A DNA stretch of 52,571 nucleotides from CAZFQD01 sp964520885 (GTDB lineage Bacteria; Bacillota; Clostridia; Oscillospirales; SIG519), in assembly GCA_964520885.1 (NCBI GenBank), contig CAZFQD010000001.1, positions 1 through 52,571 on the forward strand. Reading direction: 5' to 3'. Positions 1 through 8,727 of this stretch are shown piece by piece. The first letter of the stretch is position 1. Every line of letters starts with the position of its first letter. The notes beneath the pieces are model-generated. The model was not told the origin of the DNA, searched no databases, and saw only the letters and a list, made by a program, of their open reading frames with translations. The position numbers and the translations under genes are program-made.

Positions 1-55
1 AGAAAAATAATCTAATTACCCCCTTTATGAAGATAAATAGATTATACGTGAAAAA

Positions 56-1924
56 ATGACATATACAGCAGAAGAATATGATATTGCAGTTATTGGAGCA
101 GGGCATGCAGGTATTGAAGCCGCCCTTTGTTGTGCACGGCTCAATCTAAAAACTATACTTTTTACCATTAACTTAGATGCAGTAGGCAATATGCCTTGCA
201 ATCCATCAATAGGCGGCACTGCTAAGGGGCATTTAGTTTTTGAAATAGATGCTTTGGGTGGGCAAATGGGCAAAGTGGCAGATAAAACTTTTATTCAATC
301 AAGAATGCTAAATAAAGGTAAAGGTCCTGCTGTTCACAGCCTTAGAGTTCAGTCGGACAGGAGAGCCTATCAAGTTCTTATGAAGCATATCATTGAATTG
401 CAAGAAAACCTTGATTTAAAGCAAGCGGAAATAATAGATATTGGTGTTAAAAATGGCAAAGTAACCTCGGTTACTACTCATATTGGAGCAGTTCATAAGG
501 CAAAAGCAGTAATTATTTGCTCCGGAACATATTTAAAAGGCAAAATAATTGTTGGCGATTATGCTTATAGTGGCGGACCTGATGGAATGTTTCCTGCAAA
601 TAGCCTTTCGGATAAATTAAAGGATTTGGATATTGAACTTTTAAGATTTAAAACAGGAACACCTGCAAGAGTTTTAAAAAGCAGTATTGACTTTTCTCAA
701 ATGGAGGAACAAAAGGGAGATGATATTATTGTCCCATTTTCATCTGATACTGAGAATTTAGGACAAAACAAGGTTTCTTGTTATCTAACATATACTAATT
801 TGCAAACTCATAAAATAATTAAAGATAATTTGCACCGCTCCCCACTTTTTGGTGGGAAAATTGAGGGTGTTGGACCACGATATTGCCCAAGTATTGAAGA
901 TAAGGTTGTTCGTTTTGCCGATAAGCAAAGGCATCAACTTTTTATAGAGCCTATGGGTTTAAACACTGAAGAAATGTATGTTCAAGGTATGTCCTCGTCC
1001 TTGCCTGAGGATGTTCAACTTTTAATGCTTCGCTCAATTAAAGGTTTGCAAAAAGTAAAAATTATGCGTAATGCCTATGCTATTGAATATGACTGCGTAA
1101 ATCCATTAGAGCTATTGCCAACTTTGGAATTTAAAAAAACCAAAGGGCTTTATGGTGCAGGGCAATTTAATGGCACAAGCGGATATGAAGAGGCGGCGGC
1201 ACAAGGCTTAGTTGCAGGAATAAATGCCTCATTAAAACTAAAAAACAAAGAGCCTCTAATTTTAGATAGAAGTAGTTCTTATATTGGTATGCTAATTGAT
1301 GATTTAGTTACAAAGGGAACAAATGAACCTTACAGAGTTATGACCTCACGAAGTGAATATCGCCTTATATTAAGGCAAGATAATGCCGACGCAAGGCTTA
1401 CTCCAAAGGGCTATGAAATAGGGCTAATTTCAAAAGAGAGATATGAAAAGTTTTTACAAAAGCAAAAGTTAATAGAAAATGAAATAAGCAGAGCCGAAAA
1501 AGAGAATATACCTCCGACAAAAAAGTTAAATGAAATATTAATTGACAATGAAACTCAGGAATTATCAACAGGGGCAAAACTTGCCGATTTAATAAGGCGA
1601 CCACAATTAAACTATGAAAAATTATCTGAGATAGATAAAAAAAGGCCAAATCTAAAAAGCGAAATTTTTGAGAGTGCAGAAATAGCAATAAAATATGAGG
1701 GCTATATAAAAAGACAACTAATTCAAATTGAACAATTCAAAAAAATTGAGCAAAGAGAATTGCCAAAGGAAATAGATTATTCAAAAATAAAAGGGCTAAG
1801 AATTGAGGCAGGACAAAAATTAAACAAAATCAAGCCTTTAAATTTAGGTCAAGCCTCACGAATTTCGGGAGTAAGCCCTGCCGATATTTCTGTTTTGCTT
1901 ATTTACTTAGAGCAGAATAAGTGA
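56..1924 (+). CDS. mnmG: tRNA uridine-5-carboxymethylaminomethyl modification enzyme MnmG (GidA)
   Basis: MnmG works with the GTPase MnmE to place the carboxymethylaminomethyl group on the wobble uridine of certain tRNAs in the cytoplasm, using FAD and methylene-tetrahydrofolate. The 622-residue product has the usual family length. An FAD-binding GAGHAG motif lies at residues 14-19, the PCNPSIGG signature follows near residue 48, and a GGPDGMFPA-like segment near residue 180 is also typical. The helical C-terminal domain is complete up to its normal end. No strong ribosome binding site precedes the ATG, and mnmE is presumably just outside the window. The usual neighbour rsmG is absent: an accessory block follows 37 bases after the stop. 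The last 182 bp recur at 8006-8187. Confidence 0.97.
   Translation: MTYTAEEYDIAVIGAGHAGIEAALCCARLNLKTILFTINLDAVGNMPCNPSIGGTAKGHLVFEIDALGGQMGKVADKTFIQSRMLNKGKGPAVHSLRVQSDRRAYQVLMKHIIELQENLDLKQAEIIDIGVKNGKVTSVTTHIGAVHKAKAVIICSGTYLKGKIIVGDYAYSGGPDGMFPANSLSDKLKDLDIELLRFKTGTPARVLKSSIDFSQMEEQKGDDIIVPFSSDTENLGQNKVSCYLTYTNLQTHKIIKDNLHRSPLFGGKIEGVGPRYCPSIEDKVVRFADKQRHQLFIEPMGLNTEEMYVQGMSSSLPEDVQLLMLRSIKGLQKVKIMRNAYAIEYDCVNPLELLPTLEFKKTKGLYGAGQFNGTSGYEEAAAQGLVAGINASLKLKNKEPLILDRSSSYIGMLIDDLVTKGTNEPYRVMTSRSEYRLILRQDNADARLTPKGYEIGLISKERYEKFLQKQKLIENEISRAEKENIPPTKKLNEILIDNETQELSTGAKLADLIRRPQLNYEKLSEIDKKRPNLKSEIFESAEIAIKYEGYIKRQLIQIEQFKKIEQRELPKEIDYSKIKGLRIEAGQKLNKIKPLNLGQASRISGVSPADISVLLIYLEQNK
1739..1920 (+). 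repeat. proximal copy of the mnmG 3'-end direct repeat
   Basis: This is the in-gene copy of a 182-bp direct repeat; the other copy is at 8006-8187. I count 17 mismatches and no gaps (about 91% identity). The two copies bracket the deacetylase and cohesin genes. Confidence 0.95.
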
Positions 1925-1930
1925 TATAAT
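1902..1930 (+). promoter_or_regulatory. possible promoter inside the end of mnmG
   Basis: A TATAAT hexamer at 1925-1930 overlaps the mnmG stop region and is preceded, 17 bases upstream, by TTTACT at 1902-1907 (4 of 6 matches to TTGACA). It would serve the deacetylase gene. The distal mnmG copy does not keep the TATAAT. Read-through from mnmG is an equally good explanation of expression. Confidence 0.4.
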
Positions 1931-1961
1931 TAAGATATATTTAGTTAAATGGGGGATGATT

Positions 1962-4900
1962 ATGAAAATTAATAAAAAACTAATAAAAATAGTGTCAATT
2001 AATTTACTTACCCTTGTTTTTATATTTAGCAATATTTTTGCATCCTTTGTTATTGTTTCAGGAGAACAGGTAACGGTTAATGAAGTTATAAATATGATTG
2101 ACCAATTGCCAAATACTTACTCAGGGTTGCCATTAGTAAATGGTGAAATAGATGAGATTACTTATTCAACAAATGCTTTGCCGTTTATAAAAGATACTTC
2201 TGTTGCTTTTGAGGGAATTAATCCAATTAAGATTACCTCTGAGTCTGGTGGCAGTGATGAAACTACTTTCGGCAAAACATTTGCCTCTTCGCAAGATTTA
2301 TCCGATTTAGATAATATTGAAATGTTGCTTTGGTTTTATGAACAAAATCCTGAATTATATTTAAGCAGTTTTAGAATTGACTTAGTAACATCAGCGGGTA
2401 ATTATTTTTATAAGTATGTTGATGGTTCATATTGGAAAAGATGCCCCGGTGCATCAAGAATAAGATATAATATATCAGAATTTAAGATATATGGAAATCC
2501 GGATTTATCTAATATCAATAGTTTTAACTTGCGGATAAAAGGCGTTGACTATATGGTTGAGAGTTTAGGGCTTTTTTCCGTAACCTACAATGCAAGGAGC
2601 ACCCCAAAAGTAATACTTACCTTTGATGACGGATGGCAAGATAATTATGATAATGCTTTTCCTATTTTAGAAGCACAAGGTTTTAAAGGGGTATCTTATG
2701 CTGTAAGTGATTTCGTTCAAGGAAACGACCCTAATTATATGAGAAAACCAACCCTTGACATTCTTTACAATGCAGGCTGGGATATATCAAATCACTCAAA
2801 GCACCATGAAAATTATAAGATAACCCCCGGAGCAAATGCGGAATATATGGGGACAAGCTACAAAACTTGTCTTGACTTTCTTTTAGATTGTGGCTATGAG
2901 AGAAGTGCAAGATATGTTTGTTATCCGGATGGTAGTTTTGATGATGAATTAATTCCATATTTAAAGGATATAGGTATAGTTTCTGCAAGAACCACAAGAA
3001 TTGGCTATAATGCAGAGCCTTATACTGATTTGTACAAATTAAAACAGTATACAATTGGAGCTGTCACAACCTTTGGAGTTGACAATTCTTCTAATGATAT
3101 TAAAGCCTGTATTGACCGTGCAATTGCTTCGGGGCAAACTATGTCAGTAATGATGCACCGAGTTTCGCTTGATAACCAAATGAATATCTCAGGAGATAGC
3201 ACTAATTCTATAAAAACATCTGTAACTATGTTAACTCAAGTTGTTCAATATTTAAAAGATACAGGTGTTAAAGTTTGCACAATGAGTGAGTGGTATGATG
3301 AGCTACCCTCTATAAAAACATTAACTCTTTTTGATAAATATGATGTATATAATGCAAAAACAGCATATGACCAACTATATTCAGAGCAAAAAGCATTAGT
3401 TACAAATTATAAAAACCTTACCGACGCTATAATTAAAATAGAACAGCTTCAAGGTGAAGCATTGCAACAAGTTATTGATGAAATTTTTGCTTTGCCTTTA
3501 GTAGAAAACTTAACATTAACTGATAAATCGGCGATTATTAAAACAAGACAATATTATGAATTGTTAACGCAACAACAAAAGGAATTAGTTACTAATTATT
3601 CTATTCTTGTTGATGCCGAACAAGCAATTTATTATCTTGAAATAAATACTATTATAGAAAAAATAGATTTTTTGCCAAGTGTAGAAAATTTAGTTCTTTC
3701 GGATAAAACAAGAATAGCATCAATAAGAGAAAATTATAACAATTTAACTACCGAGCAAAAATTACTTGTAACAAATTATGATAAGCTTACAAGTTTAGAA
3801 GCTAAAATATTAATTCTTGAGGATAATGCAGTTTTTGAAATAATTGATTTAATTTATGCTTTGCCGGACATTCAATATTTGGTTCTTGAAGACAGAGCAT
3901 TCGTAGAAGAAGCAAGGGCAAAATATAATATATTAGATGATATTTTAAAAGTTCGTATTAGCAATTACGAAACACTTCAAAAAGCAGAATTATCAATTGA
4001 TAATCTTTTAGCAGAGCAAGTTGTTGATAAAATTAACGCATTACCAATTAACAATTCAGGTATAACTTTAATAAATGGGAAATTAGATGATATTACTTAT
4101 TCAACTAACACCTCGCAAATTATTAAAGACACTTCAGTTAGTTTTGAAGGAGCTTACCCTATTAAAATTACATCAGAAAGCGGGTCAAATATAACTCCAA
4201 CTACATTTGGAAAAACATTTGAATTTTCAAAAGATTTATCAGATTTAACTAATATCGAAATGTTACTTTGGTTTTATGAACAAAATCCCGAATTATATTT
4301 AAGCAGTTTTAGAATTGACTTAGTAACATCAGCGGGCAATTATTTTTATAAGTATGTTGATGGTTCGTATTGGAAAAGATGTCCCGGTGCATCAAGAATA
4401 AGATATAATATTTCAGAATTTTTAACAGTTGGTTCTCCCGATTTGTCTAATATCAATAGTTTTAACATACGAATTAAAGGTGCTGAAGGTATGATTGAGA
4501 GTTTGGGGATTTTTTCAATAGACTACAATGCAAGTAGCTCTCCAAAGGTAATTTTAACATTTGATGACGGATGGCAAGATAATTATGATAATGCTTTTCC
4601 TATTTTAGAAGCACAAGGTTTTAAAGGGGTATCTTATGCTGTAAGTGATTTCGTTCAAGGAAACGACCCTAATTATATGAGAAAACCAACCCTTGACATT
4701 CTTTACAATGCAGGCTGGGATATATCAAATCACTCAAAGCACCATGAAAATTATAAGATAACCCCCGGAGCAAATGCGGAATATATGGGGACAAGCTACA
4801 AAACTTGTCTTGACTTTCTTTTAGATTGTGGCTATGAGAGAAGTGCACGATTTTTAAGTTATACCGATAGCAATTCAGATGACGAATTAATTCCATATTT

Positions 4901-6158
4901 AAAAGATATGGGAATTGTTTCGGCAAGAACAACAAGAATAGGATATAATACAGAGCCCCCGGTGGACTTATATAAATTAAAGCAGATTACAATTGGGGCT
5001 GATACAACCTTTGGAGTTGACAATTCTTCTAATGATATTAAAGCTTGTATTGACCTTGCTATAGCCTCAGGGCAAACGATGGCAATAATGATGCATCGAG
5101 TTTCGCTTGATAGCCAAATGAATGCACCCGATGATTCTTCAAATTCAATAAAAACCTCAGTAACTATGTTAACTCAAGTTGCACAGTATTTAAAAGATAT
5201 AGGTGTTGAAGTTTGCACAATGAGTGATTGGTATAATGAATTAGAAACTACTGAAAAATTAACTCTTGCAAATAAAACAGAAGTGTCAGATGCAAGAGCT
5301 TCATATAATCAATTATCGCAAAGCCAAAAGGAATTTGTAACAAATTATAAAACTCTTTTAGTTGCCGAAACTATACTTTCACAATTATCTAATGAAGCCT
5401 TGCCAAAAGTAATTGATGAAATTTCGGCATTGCCTTCATTAGAAAACTTAAAGATAGAGCATAAATTTGCAATAGAAAAGGCAAGACAAGATTATGAATT
5501 TTTACCGTCAGAACAAAAGCCACTTGTTACAAACTATTCTAAACTTTTAGGAATAGAAAGCAAGTTTGAACAGCTTAATAATGCAGTAAATATTATTATT
5601 GGGTATGCCGACAATAATAACGCAAATTCATTGACCATTTCACAGTTATCAGCGGTTGGGGTAACCAAAGCTTATGAAGAAAATTTGGCAGAATACAAAA
5701 CTGAAATAGAAAACTCAACAGAAATTTCAGTAAACACAATTTCAAAAATCCAAGCAATAATTGACACAGTAAATACTCCAATAATAACTATAAATTCTTA
5801 TATAACTACCCAAACAAATCAAAATATTATAGTTACAGCTTCAACCAGTAAAGGAATACTAAATTCTTATAGTTATACTTTTACTAAAAATGGAAGTTTT
5901 GAATTTATTGCTACTTATAAAAATGAATATATTGTTAAAAAAACTGTTACAATTACAAATATAATTATTAAGGGCGATGTAACAGGTGATGGAATTGTAA
6001 ATGCACTTGATTTATTACAGCTTAAAAAACATCTTTTAGGCCAAGTATCAATAACAGGCAGTAAGGCTTTAGCGGCAGATGTAACAGGTGATGGCAAAAT
6101 AAACGCACTTGATTTGTTAAAACTTAAAAAATATCTTTTAGGTCAAGTTCAATTATGA
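1962..6158 (+). CDS. secreted protein with two polysaccharide deacetylase (NodB) domains and a C-terminal dockerin
   Basis: The 1398-residue product starts with a signal peptide (residues 1 to about 34). Domain order: a beta-rich module, NodB-type deacetylase 1 (TFDDG at 220-224, NHSKHH downstream, YPDG, then MMHR), about four helical repeats of roughly 50 residues with a QK.LVTNY core, the same beta module and NodB domain again (TFDDG at 866-870), two more helical repeats, an Ig-like module, and a type I dockerin (about 1338-1398) with two GD.TGDG..NALDLL calcium-binding repeats. The family removes acetyl groups from polysaccharides such as chitin, xylan or peptidoglycan; the substrate here is unknown. 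The second NodB copy lacks the YPDG motif and may be inactive. I chose ATG 1962 because GGGGG at 1951-1955 is then 6 bases away; ATG 1956 touches it. The cohesin gene follows directly. Confidence 0.88.
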   Translation: MKINKKLIKIVSINLLTLVFIFSNIFASFVIVSGEQVTVNEVINMIDQLPNTYSGLPLVNGEIDEITYSTNALPFIKDTSVAFEGINPIKITSESGGSDETTFGKTFASSQDLSDLDNIEMLLWFYEQNPELYLSSFRIDLVTSAGNYFYKYVDGSYWKRCPGASRIRYNISEFKIYGNPDLSNINSFNLRIKGVDYMVESLGLFSVTYNARSTPKVILTFDDGWQDNYDNAFPILEAQGFKGVSYAVSDFVQGNDPNYMRKPTLDILYNAGWDISNHSKHHENYKITPGANAEYMGTSYKTCLDFLLDCGYERSARYVCYPDGSFDDELIPYLKDIGIVSARTTRIGYNAEPYTDLYKLKQYTIGAVTTFGVDNSSNDIKACIDRAIASGQTMSVMMHRVSLDNQMNISGDSTNSIKTSVTMLTQVVQYLKDTGVKVCTMSEWYDELPSIKTLTLFDKYDVYNAKTAYDQLYSEQKALVTNYKNLTDAIIKIEQLQGEALQQVIDEIFALPLVENLTLTDKSAIIKTRQYYELLTQQQKELVTNYSILVDAEQAIYYLEINTIIEKIDFLPSVENLVLSDKTRIASIRENYNNLTTEQKLLVTNYDKLTSLEAKILILEDNAVFEIIDLIYALPDIQYLVLEDRAFVEEARAKYNILDDILKVRISNYETLQKAELSIDNLLAEQVVDKINALPINNSGITLINGKLDDITYSTNTSQIIKDTSVSFEGAYPIKITSESGSNITPTTFGKTFEFSKDLSDLTNIEMLLWFYEQNPELYLSSFRIDLVTSAGNYFYKYVDGSYWKRCPGASRIRYNISEFLTVGSPDLSNINSFNIRIKGAEGMIESLGIFSIDYNASSSPKVILTFDDGWQDNYDNAFPILEAQGFKGVSYAVSDFVQGNDPNYMRKPTLDILYNAGWDISNHSKHHENYKITPGANAEYMGTSYKTCLDFLLDCGYERSARFLSYTDSNSDDELIPYLKDMGIVSARTTRIGYNTEPPVDLYKLKQITIGADTTFGVDNSSNDIKACIDLAIASGQTMAIMMHRVSLDSQMNAPDDSSNSIKTSVTMLTQVAQYLKDIGVEVCTMSDWYNELETTEKLTLANKTEVSDARASYNQLSQSQKEFVTNYKTLLVAETILSQLSNEALPKVIDEISALPSLENLKIEHKFAIEKARQDYEFLPSEQKPLVTNYSKLLGIESKFEQLNNAVNIIIGYADNNNANSLTISQLSAVGVTKAYEENLAEYKTEIENSTEISVNTISKIQAIIDTVNTPIITINSYITTQTNQNIIVTASTSKGILNSYSYTFTKNGSFEFIATYKNEYIVKKTVTITNIIIKGDVTGDGIVNALDLLQLKKHLLGQVSITGSKALAADVTGDGKINALDLLKLKKYLLGQVQL
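2622..2909 (+). repeat. 288-bp perfect internal repeat, copy 1
   Basis: This stretch inside the first NodB domain appears identical, base for base, to 4560-4847 in the second domain (offset 1938), whereas the flanks of the two domain copies differ clearly, including at third codon positions. It points to recent gene conversion. Confidence 0.93.
4560..4847 (+). repeat. 288-bp perfect internal repeat, copy 2
   Basis: Partner of 2622-2909. The first mismatch at the right edge is A at 2910 against C at 4848. Immediately beyond it the second domain loses the YPDG catalytic loop. Confidence 0.93.
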
Positions 6159-6172
6159 TGGGAGTGAAAAAT

Positions 6173-7948
6173 ATGAAAAAATTTATCTCTTTATTAGTAT
6201 CACTTTTAGTCTTTGGTTCAACATTAATGTTACCATCCTTTGCAACCTCTAAAAGCACAGTTATTTCATTGGTTCCCACAAATACAACTGTTAGAATAGG
6301 CGATACTATTACAATTACAGGTAAATTTAATGGAAATGCAATGGTGGGAACATTTAATGTTTATGTAAAATACAATGTCACACAATTACAATATAAAAGT
6401 GTTGAGGGTATCTCACCTTCAATAAAAGCCGGCGAACTTGATGCTGTTAGTAGTAGTGGTAGCATACAACTTTTATACCTTGATGCTGATGGTGGCGAAA
6501 CGGGTATACTATCTGCAAATGCTTTTAAGTTAACTTTTAAAGTGGTTGGCGGAAATGTTGGAGATACTATTTCTGTAAATACACAAGTTGATACAGTAGG
6601 CGATGTAAACGTAACTGAAGTGGAAACATCGGTAGTTGCTGCTACAATGAAAATAGCCGCACCACTTTCAACAAATAATTATCTAAGTAGTTTAAGCATA
6701 GATAACGGCACTCTTTCACCTTACTTTAAAAAAAGTGTAACTACTTATAATGTTTCTGTGCCGTTTACTGTTTCAAAGTTAAATGTAAATGCAAAAGCCG
6801 AGGACACTAATTCAAAAGTTTCTATAAATAACCCAACTCTTACACCTAATTCAACCACAAATATTACTGTGTTAGTTACTGCTCAAAATGGTGCTAAAAA
6901 AACTTATACAATTAAGGTGGCAAGAGCCAAAGACCCTAATTATCAGCAAAGTAGCAATAATTATCTTTCAAGTATAACAGTTAATCTTAGTATGCTTTCT
7001 CCAATTTTTAATAAAGATGTAACAAGTTATGTAGTTTGGTTGCCATATGAAACGGATAATATTGTGGTTGCAGGCACTGCCGAAAACAACAAAAGCACAG
7101 TAAGTGTTATCGGTGGTAGCAACTTAGAAGCGGGTAAAGATAATACTATTACACTTGTTTGCACAGCAGAAAATGGGGATGTTAAAACATACACCATAAT
7201 TGCTAAAAGAGCGTCAGAAGATTTTAGCCAAACTCCAACGCCAACGGGAACTCCAACCTCTTTAGATATTGAAAAGATTAAAAATGAAATCTCAGTTGCA
7301 CAAAAATCTCAAGTTAGCAAGACAGTAAATGTTGATTTAAGTAATAGCGGTTCAAAACTACTTGACAATTTATTTTTTAACCAACTTTCAAGTAGTAAAG
7401 ATGTAATAGTAAATATAAATTTAGGTGGAGCAAAAATAGTATTTGAGGGCAAAGAAACAACAGTTCTATCAGAGCAAAAAACCTATGATTTTTCATATGT
7501 TAATAATAGCCAATATAAAGATATAATGATAAAAGATGTAGGTAGTGAAAACGATATATTTACATATTCATTTGCTTATCACGGAGACTTGCAAGGATTT
7601 GCAACATTTAATATTTACACTAATTTTGTTTCTGGCGATAAGGTTAATGTTTATAAGTATGATGCAGAAAAACCACAATATATTTTAATTGCCCAAAACA
7701 TAACTGTTGGCACAGGTGGTGTGGTTACATACATTAATAACTCTTGCTCAGATTATTTAATTACAAAAAATACAATTGCAAATGCTTTAAAATCCGATGT
7801 TATTGCAAAACAGGTTTTGCAAAACACAAGTGATGATTTTTTATTAAATATAGTAATATTTGCTGTAATATGTGTATTAATTTTAGCATTAGGTATTTTT
7901 ATTGGATATAATATTAAAGTCAATAGAACACAAAACAATATAATTTAA
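6173..7948 (+). CDS. membrane-anchored cohesin-like protein with two cadherin-like beta-sandwich domains
   Basis: The 591-residue product has a signal peptide ending near LPSFA, then a domain of about 140 residues that reads like a cohesin (IGDT.TITGKF, a GTFNVYVKYN strand, a D..T..V.GDVNVTEV tail). Two cadherin-like beta-sandwich repeats (PF12733 type, NNYLSSL...LSP.F...VT.Y pattern, about residues 165-350) follow, then a Thr/Pro linker, a further beta domain, and one C-terminal membrane helix (about 560-582) with a short basic tail. Type I cohesins bind dockerins, and the neighbouring deacetylase ends in a dockerin, so this is a plausible surface anchor for it; that pairing is inference. 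An ATG at 6155 overlaps the previous stop, but GGGAGTG at 6159-6165 makes ATG 6173 the better start. There is no SLH or sortase signal. Confidence 0.78.
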   Translation: MKKFISLLVSLLVFGSTLMLPSFATSKSTVISLVPTNTTVRIGDTITITGKFNGNAMVGTFNVYVKYNVTQLQYKSVEGISPSIKAGELDAVSSSGSIQLLYLDADGGETGILSANAFKLTFKVVGGNVGDTISVNTQVDTVGDVNVTEVETSVVAATMKIAAPLSTNNYLSSLSIDNGTLSPYFKKSVTTYNVSVPFTVSKLNVNAKAEDTNSKVSINNPTLTPNSTTNITVLVTAQNGAKKTYTIKVARAKDPNYQQSSNNYLSSITVNLSMLSPIFNKDVTSYVVWLPYETDNIVVAGTAENNKSTVSVIGGSNLEAGKDNTITLVCTAENGDVKTYTIIAKRASEDFSQTPTPTGTPTSLDIEKIKNEISVAQKSQVSKTVNVDLSNSGSKLLDNLFFNQLSSSKDVIVNINLGGAKIVFEGKETTVLSEQKTYDFSYVNNSQYKDIMIKDVGSENDIFTYSFAYHGDLQGFATFNIYTNFVSGDKVNVYKYDAEKPQYILIAQNITVGTGGVVTYINNSCSDYLITKNTIANALKSDVIAKQVLQNTSDDFLLNIVIFAVICVLILALGIFIGYNIKVNRTQNNII

Positions 7949-8005
7949 TTGTTTTTATATTTTACCTTAGTTTTTCATATTCCCTCATTATTAAAAATAT
8001 ATTTT

Positions 8006-8187
8006 AAAAAAATTGAGCAAAGAGAATTATCAAAGGAAATAGATTATTCAAAAATCTAAGGGCTTAGAATTGAGGCAGGGCAAAAACTAAACAAAAAAAA
8101 GCCTTTAAATTTAGGTCAAGCCTCGCGAATTTCGGGAGTAAGCCCGACGGATATTTCGGTTTTGCTAATATATTTAGAGCAGAATAA
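8006..8187 (+). pseudogene. displaced duplicate of the mnmG 3' end
   Basis: Aligned without gaps to 1739-1920, this fragment encodes the last 61 sense codons of MnmG with one in-frame stop (AAA to TAA at the codon beginning 8057). Of 15 altered codons, 11 are synonymous, 3 missense and 1 nonsense. That bias means most divergence accumulated while the sequence still coded for protein, so this was the end of a working mnmG allele before it was cut off. It closes the accessory block of the deacetylase and cohesin genes. Confidence 0.93.
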
Positions 8188-8419
8188 ATAATGATATGAA
8201 TGTAATGAGGAATTAGGAATGAGAAATTTAGGTGACAAAATTTTTTTCTTTATTATGTTATTTTCTTATATCTTTTAGGCTAAGGGTGAATGGTTAAAGT
8301 TTAATGACAAAAATGTTATTCTACAACTAAATTGTCATTGCGAGTGTAACGAAGCAATCTTAAAATTATTTAATATAATAAATTAATATATGTATAAATA
8401 AAGTTATTTTCAAAATAAA
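8188..8419. other. intergenic stretch with dispersed short repeats
   Basis: No gene is visible. Just behind the mnmG remnant (about 8206-8222) lies the short motif AGGAATTAGGAATGAG, which recurs at other insertion borders in the window. Around 8332-8361 there is a copy of the TTGTCATTGCGAG...CGAAGCAATCT repeat that also occurs at 24570-24598. Confidence 0.7.
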
Positions 8420-8448
8420 ATGACAATAAAATATATTTGTGATATAAT
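8420..8448 (+). promoter_or_regulatory. glmS promoter
   Basis: ATGACA at 8420-8425, a 17-base spacer and TATAAT at 8443-8448 form a good sigma-A promoter. Transcription would begin near 8455 and include the whole ribozyme. Confidence 0.75.
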
Positions 8449-8510
8449 ATAAAAGTTAAAGAATAAAAGGAGGGCAGAATAGAACTTTAACTTAAAATTA
8501 AATAATAGAA

Positions 8511-8669
8511 TATTTAAAGCGCCAGAACCGAAATTTTTTATCGGTTGACGAGGAAAGGGATTATCGAAATTATCGGCGGATACCCTTCGGCTATTTGCGT
8601 AATGGTCGTTAGGCTTTTTGTAAAAATTATGGGTAACCATAAAACAAAGCAAAAGCCAATACTACGCAA
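8511..8669 (+). ncRNA. glmS ribozyme (glucosamine-6-phosphate-sensing self-cleaving leader)
   Basis: The core matches the class consensus: AAAGCGCCAGAAC at the 5' end, then GGTTGACGAGGAAAGGG, TTATCGAAATTATCGGCGG and TACCCTTCGG. Self-cleavage is expected between A8518 and G8519. The distal domain is supported by pairings I can draw: TTGCGTA 8595-8601 with TACGCAA 8663-8669, GGCTTTT near 8612 with AAAAGCC near 8652, and a small hairpin ATGG-GTAA-CCAT at 8629-8640 with a GNRA loop. In this family the bound glucosamine-6-phosphate triggers cleavage of the glmS mRNA and its decay, giving feedback on amino-sugar synthesis. Confidence 0.96.
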
Positions 8670-8727
8670 TTTTTATGCCCAAAAACAAGATATTAAAAAT
8701 AAATTTAACTTTGAAAGGAATAAATAT

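Noticed and set aside
1925..8005. Composite transposon or prophage carrying the deacetylase and cohesin genes
   Set aside because: There is no transposase, integrase, phage gene or terminal inverted repeat; the only bracketing sequence is the mnmG end itself.
8545..8727. N-terminal extension of GlmS
   Set aside because: The frame is open but the DNA is the glmS ribozyme, and the conserved N-terminal cysteine follows ATG 8728, which has its own ribosome binding site.
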